Origin: Casuarina equisetifolia
Taxonomy: Eukaryota > Streptophyta > Magnoliopsida > Fagales > Casuarinaceae
Length of the DNA: 64,000 nucleotides
Direction of reading: 5' to 3'
Assembly: GCA_028551475.1 (NCBI GenBank)
Contig: CM052356.1
Location: 12,985,884-13,049,883, forward strand
The notes beneath the pieces are model-generated. The model made no database searches, was not told the origin of the DNA, and saw only the letters and a program-made list of their open reading frames with translations. Positions 33,341-45,401 of the stretch are shown in pieces (positions within the stretch are counted from its first letter, which is position 1; every line of letters begins with the position of its first letter). The translations under genes were made by a program, and so were the position numbers.

Positions 33341-35908
33341 ACATTTTTCACTAGTTTAGAAATGAAGCCTATAAATTGTAATAAGTTTTTGTAAGAGCTT
33401 TGAAATTTGTCAAATGTAGTTTTTGAGCCTAAATGATAATATTGTAATTGAACAATTTTGTATTTTCTTTGATAATATATAATACTTTACCATTCATCAA
33501 TAAATAAATAAATAAATATCAATGCCAATGGAGCCAATTGAAATAGGGAAAAATATTGTCACCTACCTGTCAAACCAAACTCAAATAATTAGTCAAATTG
33601 TAGTCACAAAGGATTCACTTCCCTAAAGCATACATTTAGCACTTTCCAAAACTTGATAGCATCAATTGTATATATATTAAGTCTTTGTGACTCTACCTTG
33701 AAAGAGAATTTACAATCTAGGATAAACATGTTGCATTGCAACATTCTTATATAGCATAATAAGGCAAGTTATCTTGCAAGGCTAGATAATTTCATATTAG
33801 CTCATTTTAGAAGCTCATGTAACATGAGTTTACATCAAAGAGTTAAACTATTTCTCCTATAACGGTGAATTGATTTAAATCATATTGGTTTATGAAATTA
33901 GACAAATGTTGCCTTGATTGTAAATGTGGCACTCACTAGTGTGGGCTAGAGTGCACCTTATAAAATTGTGATGAGTCAAAACTATTAAATTAAGTCAGCA
34001 AGGTCCACTCCTTTAACTCTAATTGTGTATATATAAATTTGCATATATTGAAATTAGGTGCTAGTAGGTCTTAGAGATGCACTAGGGTAAAGATTTATGG
34101 TTTTGCACTTGAATGACAATTTAGTCATTCTACTATGACCTATTGCCTTACTTATGTGTGTGTATATATATATATATAAAACATACTACCACCTTCATGT
34201 GTGTATGATACAATAAAAACCTTTGTAACCAATGCACCTTACCTAATATAGTTTTGTCATTGATTTCTTGCAGGCCCAGCATCTTAACAATTAGTGTTAA
34301 ACCAAAGCCATAAAGGAGAAGGTCTAAGCCATAAAACACATCATATGGAGGTCAAGTCAAATATTAATCTTGCTTTTATGTTTTAACTAAAACCCAATTT
34401 TGAACTTATGATTGATGTATGATTCTTGGGCTAAAACCTCAATTGAGGTTACTTTCATCATAACAATTGGTATCATAGCATTTTTGCATCAATTTGGGGT
34501 TCTAAAATTGGCCTAAAATGAGATTGACATCAAATTTAGGCCAAAAAAGAAAAAAAAATCCAATTTTGGGAATTTTTGAAACCCATTCTTCATTAGAATT
34601 TTAAACTTCAATTACACCTAAATTAGTGTCAATCTTTTTTAGTTGACAGCAAAATCGTAATCTTTAGGATTAGTCAAGCACAATGGTACCAAGAACTTCC
34701 ACCATCAAGTCTATTTTAAGTAGGTTAACTCCTACTCAATTATGTAAAAATCAAATTTTCTTATTTCATGACATCAACTTGCCACTATGAACACCATCAT
34801 GGGTCTTTCATGTGCCTACTAGCACAAAGGTGCAAAGATTTGCCAAAGAACTAGCCAAATGACAGCCAAACTTGCTATATCGAGCATGCATCAATTGAAT
34901 CAAGCAATACAAGTTAAGCTAGCCAATATAGTAAAATCCAATTGAACTTAACCAACAAAGGCTTCTAGTAGCATGTGGTGGTGCATGGACGCTTTGATTT
35001 AACCCCAATTTTGATCAACATCTTCCTCAAAAGATGAAGATCATAATTATGTGCACTTGTGTTTTGATGTGCTTTGATTGAAATTTTGATTAAATTGCTT
35101 GATGTTGTTGCATGTTATTGTTTGATGCGTTAAATTAATCTTATGTTATATGTAATTGTGTCACACACATTTGGTATATGACAACATGGTTATGTGTAGC
35201 ATAAATTAGGTCATATACATCCATGCCATTATGATTAAGTATAGTTATTTGATAGGTAGCATGCAGTTAATGCAACACTTAGTGTATTGTCTTCATATGA
35301 TTCAAAGAAGAATGTCCTTAGTCAATTAAATTTGAATCGCACATTCATGTAGTAAGTAACATTATGTTGGGTTGTAGTGAGTAACATTACCCATGATACA
35401 TATGGGTTTTATGATTTAGTTAGGTTGTAACCACCACAATAGCATATTCTGATTGAATTATGGGATTATAATCTTATGTTATAGTTAGATGTCTCTATTT
35501 TTGATACATGGTTATACTCTCACAAAGGGTAAGTATGTGTTGGGATTTGGAGAGATGCATAGTATGCATGTGTGAGTTTAGATTGATCTAACTAGTTTAT
35601 ACACCCACAAGTGGTAGACTTTCAAGGTTGGTTCTTACTCATGGTCACTACTATGTTAAAAGTATTACAATTATATATCATTCAGCGCACAAGTGTTTGT
35701 ATGATGATGTAAGCTTTCTTTTGGTTAACTTACATTATAATAATAATGTGCATCATTTTATAAAAGTCACTATTTTTTTTAATAGTGCTTAAGTTACCAT
35801 TAAGATTCTTATCAACTTCAACTATAAGAAATAGTGGGAGGATTTTATGTTTGCTGTAGAGGTTATGTACTTACACATTGCCCTCCTAATAGAAAAGCCT
35901 GATGATTT
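33341..35908. other. Unassigned stretch with a possible retroelement primer site
   Basis: No gene recognised over 2.5 kb. At 34468-34480 the plus strand reads TTGGTATCATAGC after TTTCATCATAACAA, which looks like an initiator-Met primer site after an LTR end, so 33850-34460 may be the tail of an LTR and 34480-35900 a decayed interior. An AAAT run (33500-33520) and a TA run (34164-34178) are also present. Confidence 0.4.
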
Positions 35909-36625
35909 TGTTAGGTTTTATGCTATACAAGAAGGGGAGTTAAATTAGATATTTAGAAATTTAGTTAATTGAAATAATTATTCTTTTTGATTTCTTGCTT
36001 AGCAATCACAAGAAGGTTAACTATCACAATAATATCAAAGCATATGAATATAAATTAGAACAAAAAGATCACACTCAAAAATTTCACGGTGGTTCGGCCC
36101 TTTTCACCTACTTCCACTCTCTTCTCCTTCAACTTAAGCCAAGTTGAAGTCTACTTTACTTCAAACTAAGAGAGCACCTCTCTTTCACCCCACAATTCCT
36201 AAAAAGGAGTTATACAACTCACGGTTATAGAGATTGGTTTATAAAAAACTTAATACATCAACCTAATTCCTCAAATATATAATATGGGTGAGGATTTAAG
36301 CTTATCAGAGAGCTAATTGAATGTATAAAGATTTAATTCAAGCTCTAATCATAAAATCCCTAATTTTCACAAATCCAAGGTTTCAGATTTACAAGGATCT
36401 TTATGTGCAAATAATGTTTTAGATAATCTAGCACATACAAAGATCAATCTATCATATGATATTCATAAGATAACAAATTTAGGAAAGATCACTAAAGATT
36501 TTCTTTTTCTTCAAGGATTGAAGAACTTGGCAGCAAGAACAAATCAATGAAAGCTTCAATCTCTTTTGATTAAATCAGCAGGTATATCGATCAACATCGA
36601 CAGCTCACTTTCCTTTATTTAACCA
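35909..36625 (-). repeat. Sirevirus-like LTR, truncated
   Basis: Starts TGTTAGGTTTTATGCTATAC and follows the LTR at 15043 for about 700 bp, through the TTCACGGTGGTTCGGCC block and AATCTCTTTTGATTAAATCAG. It then stops where the next element's leader begins, so its array and palindrome are missing. Confidence 0.82.
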
Positions 36626-37274
36626 CTAAAAACAACTACTAACGACCCACAATAATCCGTGATACATTATAGAACCGTTACACCTTGGAACCGTAAGCTT
36701 GAAATAAGGGAGGCACCATTTGTATCTCCGATAGGCATAAAAGAGGGTTACTACAGTTTGTGATTTGAGGGACGGGAGGCATATATTCTTCTTCCGCTTC
36801 AGCTGAAGGTGCCTCTGTCTTCTTTGTCGCCCAGCTCCCCTCGCTTGGGGGGATATGCATGTCGTGCCCCTCGGTGCGGTTCTAGGGGAAGCGTTGGTCC
36901 CTTGCAACGTATGTTCTAATAAAAGTTCAGTTCAGCTCAGCTCAGAAAACGCCGACACAGTCGGGGCGGACGGTCCGCTGTTTTCCAACGTTCAAAACAA
37001 AGGCGAAAAAAGGGTCAAGAACAACTTATACTGTTCGCGACTTTCTAATGATGCGAGGACCGTCGTTGAAGAAAACTGAGAGCCTTAAGCCTGCATGCAA
37101 CGAAGGAAAACTCTGCGGTACTACAAAGTTCCTGGACCGGAGCAGATGCAGTGTGTAACAATGAAGAAAAGCTTGTGGAAGCAAAAAACTAGTTCCTGCC
37201 TCTTGTTTTAGATGAAGAATAGCAACGCACTAGGAACTTAAAAGAGCAGGTACCAAGACCCTGTTCTAATACCA
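36626..37274 (-). other. GC-richer leader of a second Copia element
   Basis: On the minus strand this region follows an LTR and a primer site (TGGTATTAGAACAGGGT, 37258-37274). Its base composition is clearly richer in G and C than the surroundings. An ORF from 36860 reads MHIPPSEGSWATKKTEAPSA and is 60 codons long, but I do not recognise it as gag. The element is truncated on the left at about 36625. Confidence 0.55.
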
Positions 37275-37781
37275 TGAAGAAAACCAAGAGTGCAGACATT
37301 CGTTCGGCTTGCATAAAGACAACCAACAAGTATGCAAACATCAGTTTAACTTGCATTAATAAACTGTTGATTTACAAACAGAAAAACTACAACCATTGGA
37401 CAGAAATGAGTCTAACTGCAGACCAAGTGATCCGTTTTGCTCAAACTAAGATCAAAACAGCCACACGACCGTCGTCTTCCTTTATACACAATTACACCCG
37501 ATTCAAAAGCAAAAGAGGAAAGTAACAAAACAAGATGGTTTTCCTACTGCTGTAGACCGGATTCAGAGCTCATCATGGTCACCAGAAACATTTCGATTGG
37601 CACAAGTTTTCTGCAGCACACTGTCCCTTTTGGTGTAACATTTGTTGCGCCATGTAAAGAAAGGAGAAAGACTTTTTCCATTAAGCTAATCCGTCTCTGG
37701 AAAGGGCAACGCCTATATGATGATTTGAGGTGGCCGTCCACTGTAACATCCCAGGCCACGTCAGGTCCATCTCTTCTAACA
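37275..37781 (-). repeat. Copia-type 5' LTR, 507 bp
   Basis: On the minus strand it begins TGTTAGAAGAGATGG and ends GGTTTTCTTCA, followed without gap by the primer site TGGTATTAGAACAGGGT. Size and ends fit a short-LTR Copia lineage different from the Sirevirus-like family. The other LTR is not in view. The first flanking bases on the right are CTATC. Confidence 0.75.
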
Positions 37782-37784
37782 CTA

Positions 37785-37874
37785 TCCAACATCTATTTGC
37801 GTAGCATCAAAGTTGTCACGAACGAAAGAAAAGAGAAAGCCAACAAATTTAGTGAATTTATATTGAATCTCCAG
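37785..37874 (+). pseudogene. Exon-like piece 1, unknown protein
   Basis: The frame reads SNIYLRSIKVVTNERKEKAN and KFSEFILNLQ and is followed by a good donor site (CCAG then GTAAAT). It starts right at the edge of the Copia LTR, which may have cut it. Confidence 0.35.
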
Positions 37875-38188
37875 GTAAATTATAATCTATACATTATTTA
37901 TAGTGGAATAATCTTATAATTTCTTTTGCGGCAATTAATTACATGAGGAACATAAAGACATAAATATAAACAACACTATATAATTTTAAGGCAACTATCT
38001 CACTTCACCAAATCTATAATATCACATCTTCCATTATCAAAAGCATATAGACTCTCTGATTCAACTTCAAAGAAGAGAGCTATAAGTATGGATGTCCTAT
38101 TTGATGCAACCTACATGCTAATAAGAAAGAGTGCATCTTATGTTTTACCTGATTGCGAGAAAGGAAATAATTCTTGAACTAGAGTTAG

Positions 38189-38590
38189 ATGATTGGTGTT
38201 TCTCCGTGGATAACCAGCATGATAAATGAATCAAATAAAGTCATAAAGCTAAAGCTAAAGACAAAACACAAGTTTGGATCCGGGCATAAAATTGCTTCTG
38301 CCCTAGAAATTAATAGCGCGGATCCTTCACAGTTTAAAATGCTACCAAGGCAAAAGAAAATGATTGAATATTATGCCAAAAAGATTGGGTCGATATGAAA
38401 AAGTAAAATTAAGAAGTTGATAAACCAGGTGCAGGAGAAAATTTTGCACGATACAGACTTAGCTAAGACTTTTTCCGTCAAAGGGATTGTTGAAAATGCA
38501 GGTATAGAGCCTAAACCAGATTCTCAGTTCAATTTAAACAGATATTTGAACTTCAGCTGTACTTGTAGTTTGTCTAATTGCTTTTAGGAT
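38189..38590 (+). pseudogene. Exon-like piece 2, unknown protein
   Basis: A 69-codon frame ends SQFKMLPRQKKMIEYYAKKI with GSI. After one TGA the same frame continues KSKIKKLINQVQEKILHDTD and LAKTFSVKGIVENAGIEPKP for about 60 more codons. The two halves in one frame suggest a single coding segment with a nonsense change. Lysine-rich. Product unknown. Confidence 0.4.
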
Positions 38591-39131
38591 TTAGAGAAAG
38601 AATTCAAACTAAGATGAGGATGTTTTCGAAGTAGGATTGGAAAAGGTTAGAGCTGGCTATGCATTGGGTGCGTGGCTGAAAGAGGTAACCTAATTAACTC
38701 TTCTCTTACCTAACTGTCTAACCAAGCTAAAAATAATAGTGCAATCACAATAAGGTATTTCTTCTTTACCCAAGTGCCTTCAAGCCGTTACACCAAACAA
38801 AAGCAAGAGCCACACTACGTACTGCAATAAGAACAGAAAGTGAGTTTTTTTCAGTTTTTTTCTTAAAAAAAATTTTGCACCAAAAACGTAACTTACATCG
38901 CGAGAGCCTGATAAATTCTTGTTCTGAATTGTAAGATGTCATTGCTTGTGGTTTCCAGGTATCCAACGGCATGCAGTATTATTTTTTTTATTTATTATTT
39001 TCCACATAGAACAGCTGATTAGTGTAAGATCAGCGACAGGGCAATCATTTGAGCCCAGATATTGCAAACATAACAGCATATAAGGTCCCCGGCATTGTAG
39101 TTATTATAAGATTCTTCCACCAGAGCCCCGA

Positions 39132-39147
39132 TCTCTCTCTCTCTCTC
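39132..39147 (+). repeat. CT microsatellite
   Basis: Eight CT repeats in a unique stretch. Confidence 0.8.
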
Positions 39148-39524
39148 GATAGCCTTTAGAATTCGTGGTTTTTGGGTGATTGGTTTTTGCACAGTTAACC
39201 GAAAAAAGTGTGGAGAGGGGTGCTCGCTTTTGGTTGAAACTCTCATCTGAGACAAAAGAGGGTGAACTAAAGCCAAGGATGACATGCTCAAAAGCACAGG
39301 CAAATTAAGTTTCTTGGGGAAAGTTTGAGCAAGTCATCCTTGGCTCGAATCCACTGACTGTCTCTTCATGCAGGACATTTCACATTTGCGTGGATTATAG
39401 ATCTTTTACATACATTATGCAACGTGGCTGACGTATTTATAGGCGAGCTAAATATAACTGCAATAAGGAGTTCGGCTTCTCAAAAGTTTGATTCGCTGTT
39501 TTGAGAATAGAATCTTATTATTAT

Positions 39525-39640
39525 GGTGGTAGCAAGCTTGGATACGAAATGTTCAACAATGGGAATTTGTTCATGATAAGATTTTGACTCATACGATGGC
39601 ATCTGCACAGGCAACAAGAATAGGAGTATCTATCTAGTTC
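39525..39640 (+). pseudogene. Exon-like piece 3 with EFVHDKILTH motif
   Basis: One frame reads NVQQWEFVHDKILTHTMASA. A close relative (QREFVHDKTLTHAVTTA) recurs at 40936-40985, about 1.4 kb downstream, so this is probably a duplicated exon of one gene. Family unknown. Confidence 0.4.
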
Positions 39641-40298
39641 CCTCGAATTATTCGTGTACTTGGTGATGTTACGTACTCTAAATTCATACCAGAAGCCTTC
39701 AAAGAAGAGTGCTCATTTAGTTCATTGCATCCTCCTCAACATTCCGACAGACTTTTCTTGTCATCTTTATGAATTTATGTCGATGTTAAAGGCCTCTTAG
39801 AGGAATCTTCCCGCATGAGAAGTTAGCCGCTGTTTTTCTACTTCAGATTTGGTTTCTTTTTGTTTTTCATGTCTCCCTGGTTAAGTTAAATGTCGGAAAG
39901 CTGGATGTTGTGCAGGACGAATTACGAGATTACAGGGTTCCTGTTTTGGTAATTTTGTATTCTTATTTACAAAGAAACTTATCTGTACTCACAACTGAGG
40001 GTGATTTTCTATCTTATGGCGCCTCCTGTGCAGTAAATACAATATGCTCTCCTTTTTTCTTTAAATAGTTCAGTAAACAAGGATTAGACTTCAAACCTTG
40101 GATTTGATGTCTCAATTTATCCGTATATCAAGAAGACCTTTGACCTCAGTAAAATTTGATTTATTTTCTATGGTTCACGATGTGAAAATCTAGTTGTATC
40201 TAATATCTTTAATATCCTAGTTTGTTGTACTCCTTATATATGCAAATGTTCTTCTAACTTGGAAATGGTCTTTCTTAATAATCTTTTTTTTTTTTCAG

Positions 40299-40390
40299 TT
40301 TCTTTCGGGAGGCTTGCCAGAGCTTTTCTCGCAAGCTGAAATACCGGAACCCTTCCAACTAGATCGAACTTTTATCACCTTAAAAACCTG
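40299..40390 (+). pseudogene. Exon-like piece 4, unknown protein
   Basis: After a long pyrimidine run and CAG acceptor the frame reads FLSGGLPELFSQAEIPEPFQ with LDRTFITLKTC. The piece at 39916-39942 (DELRDYRVPVL then GTAATTT) could splice to it. Confidence 0.35.
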
Positions 40391-40875
40391 TCCGTTTCAA
40401 GACATTTAAGATTCTTAAGGTCTTTATCACCTTCTACTAATGAATGTTTTATTTGTTGCCAGTAGAACCTAGGTCTAGCCCTACCAAACATTTCTTACAG
40501 GCTACTTAAACATTTTACCTTCTCTTTCTCCAAATTCTCTTCTGCAGAATTTATTCTTTATTATTTTAAGATAAGTTATAGTCTCTCCGGTTATGCGATC
40601 ACTTACTCAAAAGGAAGAATCTCGCTTCGTATAAGGATGTGAACTAGAGGCAGACAAGAGTCCCCGGAAAGACTAGAAAAGCAAACGAGTAACAGATATT
40701 GTGTAGAAGTCGACCTTTGCTCAAAACCAATCCCCGTCCCATCAAGCATAGCATTTGACGAGCGTTACTGATTATTTGATCACGCAAAGGATAGGACATT
40801 CATAGGCAAGTTTGATTTAATTCGAATGGCTAAAGCAGCATTCCGCAGACACGGGTCATTTAAAAGAATAATCTT

Positions 40876-41076
40876 GTGAGAATAGAACTAAAGGTTGCAG
40901 TGGTAGCATGTTTGCGGCAGGGTGTGTATCAACGGGAATTTGTTCATGACAAGACTTTGACTCATGCTGTGACAACTGCATTCATTGGCGGCAGGATTGG
41001 TTTCCGTTCCAGTCCCTTGCCATTATACATTTGCTTGATCGTAAGAATACTCCAAATGGATCCACTACTAGACTAA
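40876..41076 (+). pseudogene. Exon-like piece 5 with EFVHDKTLTH motif
   Basis: A 66-codon frame containing VVACLRQGVYQREFVHDKTL and THAVTTAFIGGRIGFRSS, related to the piece at 39525-39640. It carries more G and C than its surroundings. Function unknown. Confidence 0.4.
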
Positions 41077-41846
41077 AAAGAAGAATCTTCTTTTCCTTTG
41101 CTTCTATTTGGAACATTAACTGGAATTTTGACTTCTATGACAGGAACATTGAGGCTAATCTTGTGTTCTTCGCAAGTTCATTTGAATATATCTGAGTACA
41201 TGTTGAGTTAGGTTGCATTTTCTTCTTCTGAGTTTACATCAATATAGAGTGAGTTGACTCCTACCCATGAGCCACGAAGATTATTCACAATTGAGTTTCA
41301 TTAAGCAATAAAATTATTGTAGCTGCCATGTCAACCACACCACGTCACAGCCACCTATCCATATAGCGAGACCATACAGACCTTAGGCCCACGTTAGGCC
41401 TAAGTTTTGACCGAACAAGTTTTGTCTTCCTCCAAGAATGCTGCATTACTCACCTACCACCGGAACGGTGCGCAGTCTCCAGCCAAATGACACAGCCCCT
41501 GGTCTTCTAGCATTGATTCAGAGTGTTGGATTTTCGACATACAGAAAATGATCCTCCTAAGGTCAGTACTGAGGAAGTGGTGATGGACCCTACTGCAGCC
41601 CAGTCCTAAACCAGCTGATAGTTCCATACTATACGATTAGGAGAAACACGTTTCATTAGCAATTTGGGAGGGACAGGTATAGCTACTCATAACACAAAGC
41701 TTGATGAAGTTTTGTCTTTTCCATCAGAGATACGGTTCCAATAGCATAACTATAATGCTTCATCAGTGCATCTTGCCCGTGGGGAGACTCTTCGCAATGC
41801 AATAATTAGAATAAAACAAGAAAATACAGTTATTATTATTTATAAA

Positions 41847-42460
41847 TTATAAAACAATTAAAAGATTTTTTGGAATTGATGAAACAATAAGAACATTAGA
41901 AATAGTAAAATTTGAAGTTGTCATAAGAATACATGTACGGATAAGTGGTAGGCCAATTTCATCATCTATGGTGAATTGTGGACCATTATAATGGGCAGGA
42001 CTGTTCAATTCAGTTGCTCTTGCAGTGATGTGATTGATAGCTCCTAAGTCAAGGAACCAATGTAAGTCTTGCATTGTAGAGGGCAAGGGGAGCGTTAAGT
42101 AACTTACCTAAGGGTTTGACGGTGAATGTTGGGTTGATGCAATTGTTGGCATGATGGCCAATCCTCCTACAAGTTTGACAAAATTAGGAGGCAACTATTA
42201 TGGTTTCACTCATTTCGCACCATTAAAAGGGCGTTGATTTGCGTTAACTTGGATGAGGGGATTGGGCTGAGTAGTATTTCTATTGGAAATATTGCAACCA
42301 ATGACGATATTGTTGTTTTCGGATTGGCGAGATCACGGTGGGCCTCATGAATGACCTCATTGAGATCCTCTTGGTTGAGAGTTTGATTTCGTGTCTATGC
42401 AAAAATGGCTATTGCCAATATGAAGCAAATTCCGACCAAAGTCCTCAAAAGAGGTGGGTT
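41847..42460 (-). pseudogene. Copia gag-protease fragment
   Basis: The minus strand encodes, in broken frames, a zinc knuckle CQTCRRIGHHANNC (about 42140-42185) and then DLHWFLDLGAINHITARATE, SPAHYNGPQFTIDDEIGLPL and ISNVLIVSSIPKNLL. This is the protease and pre-integrase part of a Copia element in which the active-site DSG has become DLG. The upstream gag is cut at 42460 by the 3' end of a LINE. Confidence 0.82.
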
Positions 42461-42960
42461 TTTTTTTATAAAGAAAAAAAATAGGATGGTACCTTACAAG
42501 TTTTATTAATAATAATAAATTTGAGCATAATAATCATACCTAAAATAAGTTCAAAGGGCAACATGGAAGTATAACCCTTTAAAAATGGCAAAACACCTAC
42601 ATATCAAGCAACCACACAAAACAAAAAAAAAAAAAGAAATATATTCGGTAATACATATGTTTAACCTATCGTGGCTTATAATTACCTAAGTCTAACTAAT
42701 CCTTCATGAAAACAACTAATCATGGGCAGGATAGCTAGGCTAGTTAAAAAGTCTCACATTTTAAACTATATACCCATAATTTGCAAGACATTCCATAATA
42801 GTATTCTCCTCTTGATAGACATGTTGCACATTTGCATATATTGGGATCTTGGATAGACACTAGTGAATGACATACTTTAGTTTCCAACAAGTCCTCCATT
42901 TTTTAAGCAAATATTGGACTAATAAAAGGAAATTTAGTTAAATGACGTGGGTACTTGATT

Positions 42961-43206
42961 CTATTCTTGGCATATCTCAAGGTCTTCTACCATGGTGTGG
43001 GCTTCAATGTCTACACTGCTACTTGGCACAAACAAAACAATCATTATGGATATTATACATTTTGGTATTTGATTGTCTCCAAAGAAGTCTTGTACCACTG
43101 GCACAATGTCCTCCTTTATATTTTCTACACTTGCTTGATAGAAATATCTAATGAAGCCATCCAAGCCTAGGGAACTATCTAGATCTAATCCTTTAATAGC
43201 CATCAA
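42961..43206 (-). pseudogene. LINE reverse transcriptase, N-terminal blocks
   Basis: Reads LDLDSSLGLDGFIRYFYQAS, VENIKEDIVPVVQDFFGD and NQIPKCIISIMIVLFVPSSS, the block before the palm domain in plant L1 elements (usually KSPGPDGF and LIPK). The catalytic part does not follow. Confidence 0.8.
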
Positions 43207-44072
43207 AATTTCCTCCCACTATGATTCTTCACATAACTCATCAAATTTGAGAATAATAGTCCATTACTAGACTATAGGTGCCATCAAGCAGCCTAAAGTT
43301 CCATTTTAGCATGGGAATTTCTGTCTTTAATACAAGCACAAAAGTAGGTAGTATTGTGGTCTCCTTTCAACTATTTGATCCTTTCATTGTCCTTTAGAAT
43401 TCCTTCCTATTGCATGTTAGTTTAGTTAATTGTTCTTATGCTCTTATGCTCTTTTATATTCTGTGTTTTGCGTTTGATCAACCTAATTGAATTTCCTTGT
43501 CCAAATTGCACACTCTATCCTCCAAAATAGTTGATTGTTGCTTCCTCTAAATATGTGTTCTTTGACTCTACTTAATGAATTTTCGCTTCACATGTCTAAG
43601 ACAACCATACAATCTATGCCATGGAGAGTCCAACTAAAAAATGTACCATTCTATTAGCCTTGTCTATGTAATTACTCATGAATTCATTGTCTTTGCAATT
43701 TGAAATTGACGTAACACCTTTATCTTCAAACAATGATAACAACAAAGGGTAGTAGTCGAACTAAATTTGGGGTAAATGGTGAACATGATTTGTGGGAAGT
43801 AGAATAAAGCCTCCAAGTTGTTAAGCACCCTATTAAGCTTAATCCATGATTGACTCACCTCATTACTACACAAGTAAAAGGATCCCTCTCATAGCATGCA
43901 TCTAATCAACAAGCATTAGAAATAAATTCTTGAAAATGCTACATTGCCTTCCTAAAATAAGGTCTACTCCTATGCTTTTCTTATTGATCTATGATGGTAT
44001 TGAAGTCACCACCTACTATCCACGATCTTTCTCCAATATCTAACTCCAATAACAAGTCCCACAATGCCAATC

Positions 44073-44354
44073 TTAAATTAATTCATAGTTAGCGTAAATA
44101 ACTATTAGAACATAAAGGTAATCTTGTGTTTGTATAGCAAGAAAAACATGTTGTGCATACACAACTAAGACATGAATGGAGGCTTGACACTTCCAAAGGA
44201 GCCAAATATGCTTATTTTCTAGAGCAAAATGTTTGAAGTGGAGAAATTGTAGGTGCATAGCCACACTCATCAAGTGACTACCTTTTTTCTTTAGTTCAAA
44301 TATAGCTAACAATTCATTCCCATGCTCCTTGACTACCCTCTTTAAGTAGTCCAA
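44073..44354 (-). pseudogene. LINE endonuclease, N-terminal part
   Basis: Reads MDYLKRVVKEHGNELLAIFE, HIWLLWKCQASIHVLVVYAQ and FLAIQTQDYLYVLIVIYANY. This follows the beginning of plant L1 apurinic-type endonucleases (LKxLVKEHxPDLLAIxE and the W..W block). Frame broken afterwards. Confidence 0.7.
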
Positions 44355-45401
44355 TTTTTAAAGGGATCTGATACCTATAGTGTTCCATACTAATGTCTTC
44401 ATTAGGAAATAATATGAGGGAAGCACATTTGGAAGAGGGGACCACGTACCCATTATGATCCGTTAACTGTATGGAGCTAGGGCTAAATTGAAGTTATGCG
44501 ACATTTGTATCAATGACTTGCGCTCTCTGGTGCAATTGGGTTGCCTCTAGATATTAAGTTGCTAAAGGGGTAATTGTTCCAAGGCTTGAATATTAGCCAT
44601 CTATTAAGCAATATTGAGTATCTATGCTCACAATGGGCGTGTCCTCTACCAAAATCACCTTTGTGCTAGTCCCAGGATCACCATAAAATTCTGCATAAGG
44701 AGGTTCGTTGATGGCCATCTCTTTTTAGACTTCCTTTTACTGATGTTGGATGTTATTTTAACGTTGTCATTATTCTATTTGAATCACAAAGTGCTTAGGA
44801 GACTCAACAATGTATGCCTGCGACGAAGTATGTCCAGCATTGAGGCTGTAATCCTTATCACCTACTATGGACATCAAAACAACAAAGAAATTAGAGACCT
44901 ATGGATATTTCTACAGACCTCGATGTACAACCATAGCGCCATGATTCACCATTTTGCTTGGGGCCTTCACTTCCTCAGCTTTTCCAAAGCTTCTCTAGAG
45001 AGATAAGAGAAGTAGATATCTTAGCAAGCTCATATACAACAAATGTCTTGCTCTTACTGCAATTATCCTATCCACCTTTGTTTGATTGAGTTGCCTTACA
45101 CATAGGAACATACTTCATAAATAGTTTGCGAGTAGTTGCAAGGGAAACTTCCTTTCGCCATGTGTTAACTACCTCATTTCATTAACCTTTGCTCCATTGG
45201 TAGAAGCCTCTCCTTTATTCCCTATAGGAGCCCCACTGTCTATCTTGGTGATCACCTAGACAAGTTAATCAAAGATTATCTATTTGCCTCTATTCCCTTT
45301 GTTCTTTTTCTTGTAAATCACCTGCCCTGATTTAGTTTGCCCCTTTATGGAATTTAGGGGCCATGAAGTCCTCAAGTTGGTCTTCCTCACATTCTATCTT
45401 T

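Larger units (their letters stand above)
37782..41846 (+). other. Unassigned low-repeat region with exon-like pieces
   Basis: Several plus-strand pieces look like former coding sequence, some ending or starting at plausible splice sites, but I do not recognise the protein. They are listed separately below. The region has more G and C than the transposon block and no LTR or transposase motif. It could be a decayed host gene or a captured gene fragment. The stretch 41200-41840 shows nothing I can name. Confidence 0.4.

Noticed and set aside
36626-37274. Mitochondrial DNA insert, suggested by higher G+C
   Set aside because: The adjoining LTR and primer site explain it as a Copia leader. No mitochondrial gene was recognised.
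43676-43873. Further LINE reverse transcriptase in 43676-43873
   Set aside because: The minus-strand frame shows no palm-domain motif. I left it as undetermined LINE interior.
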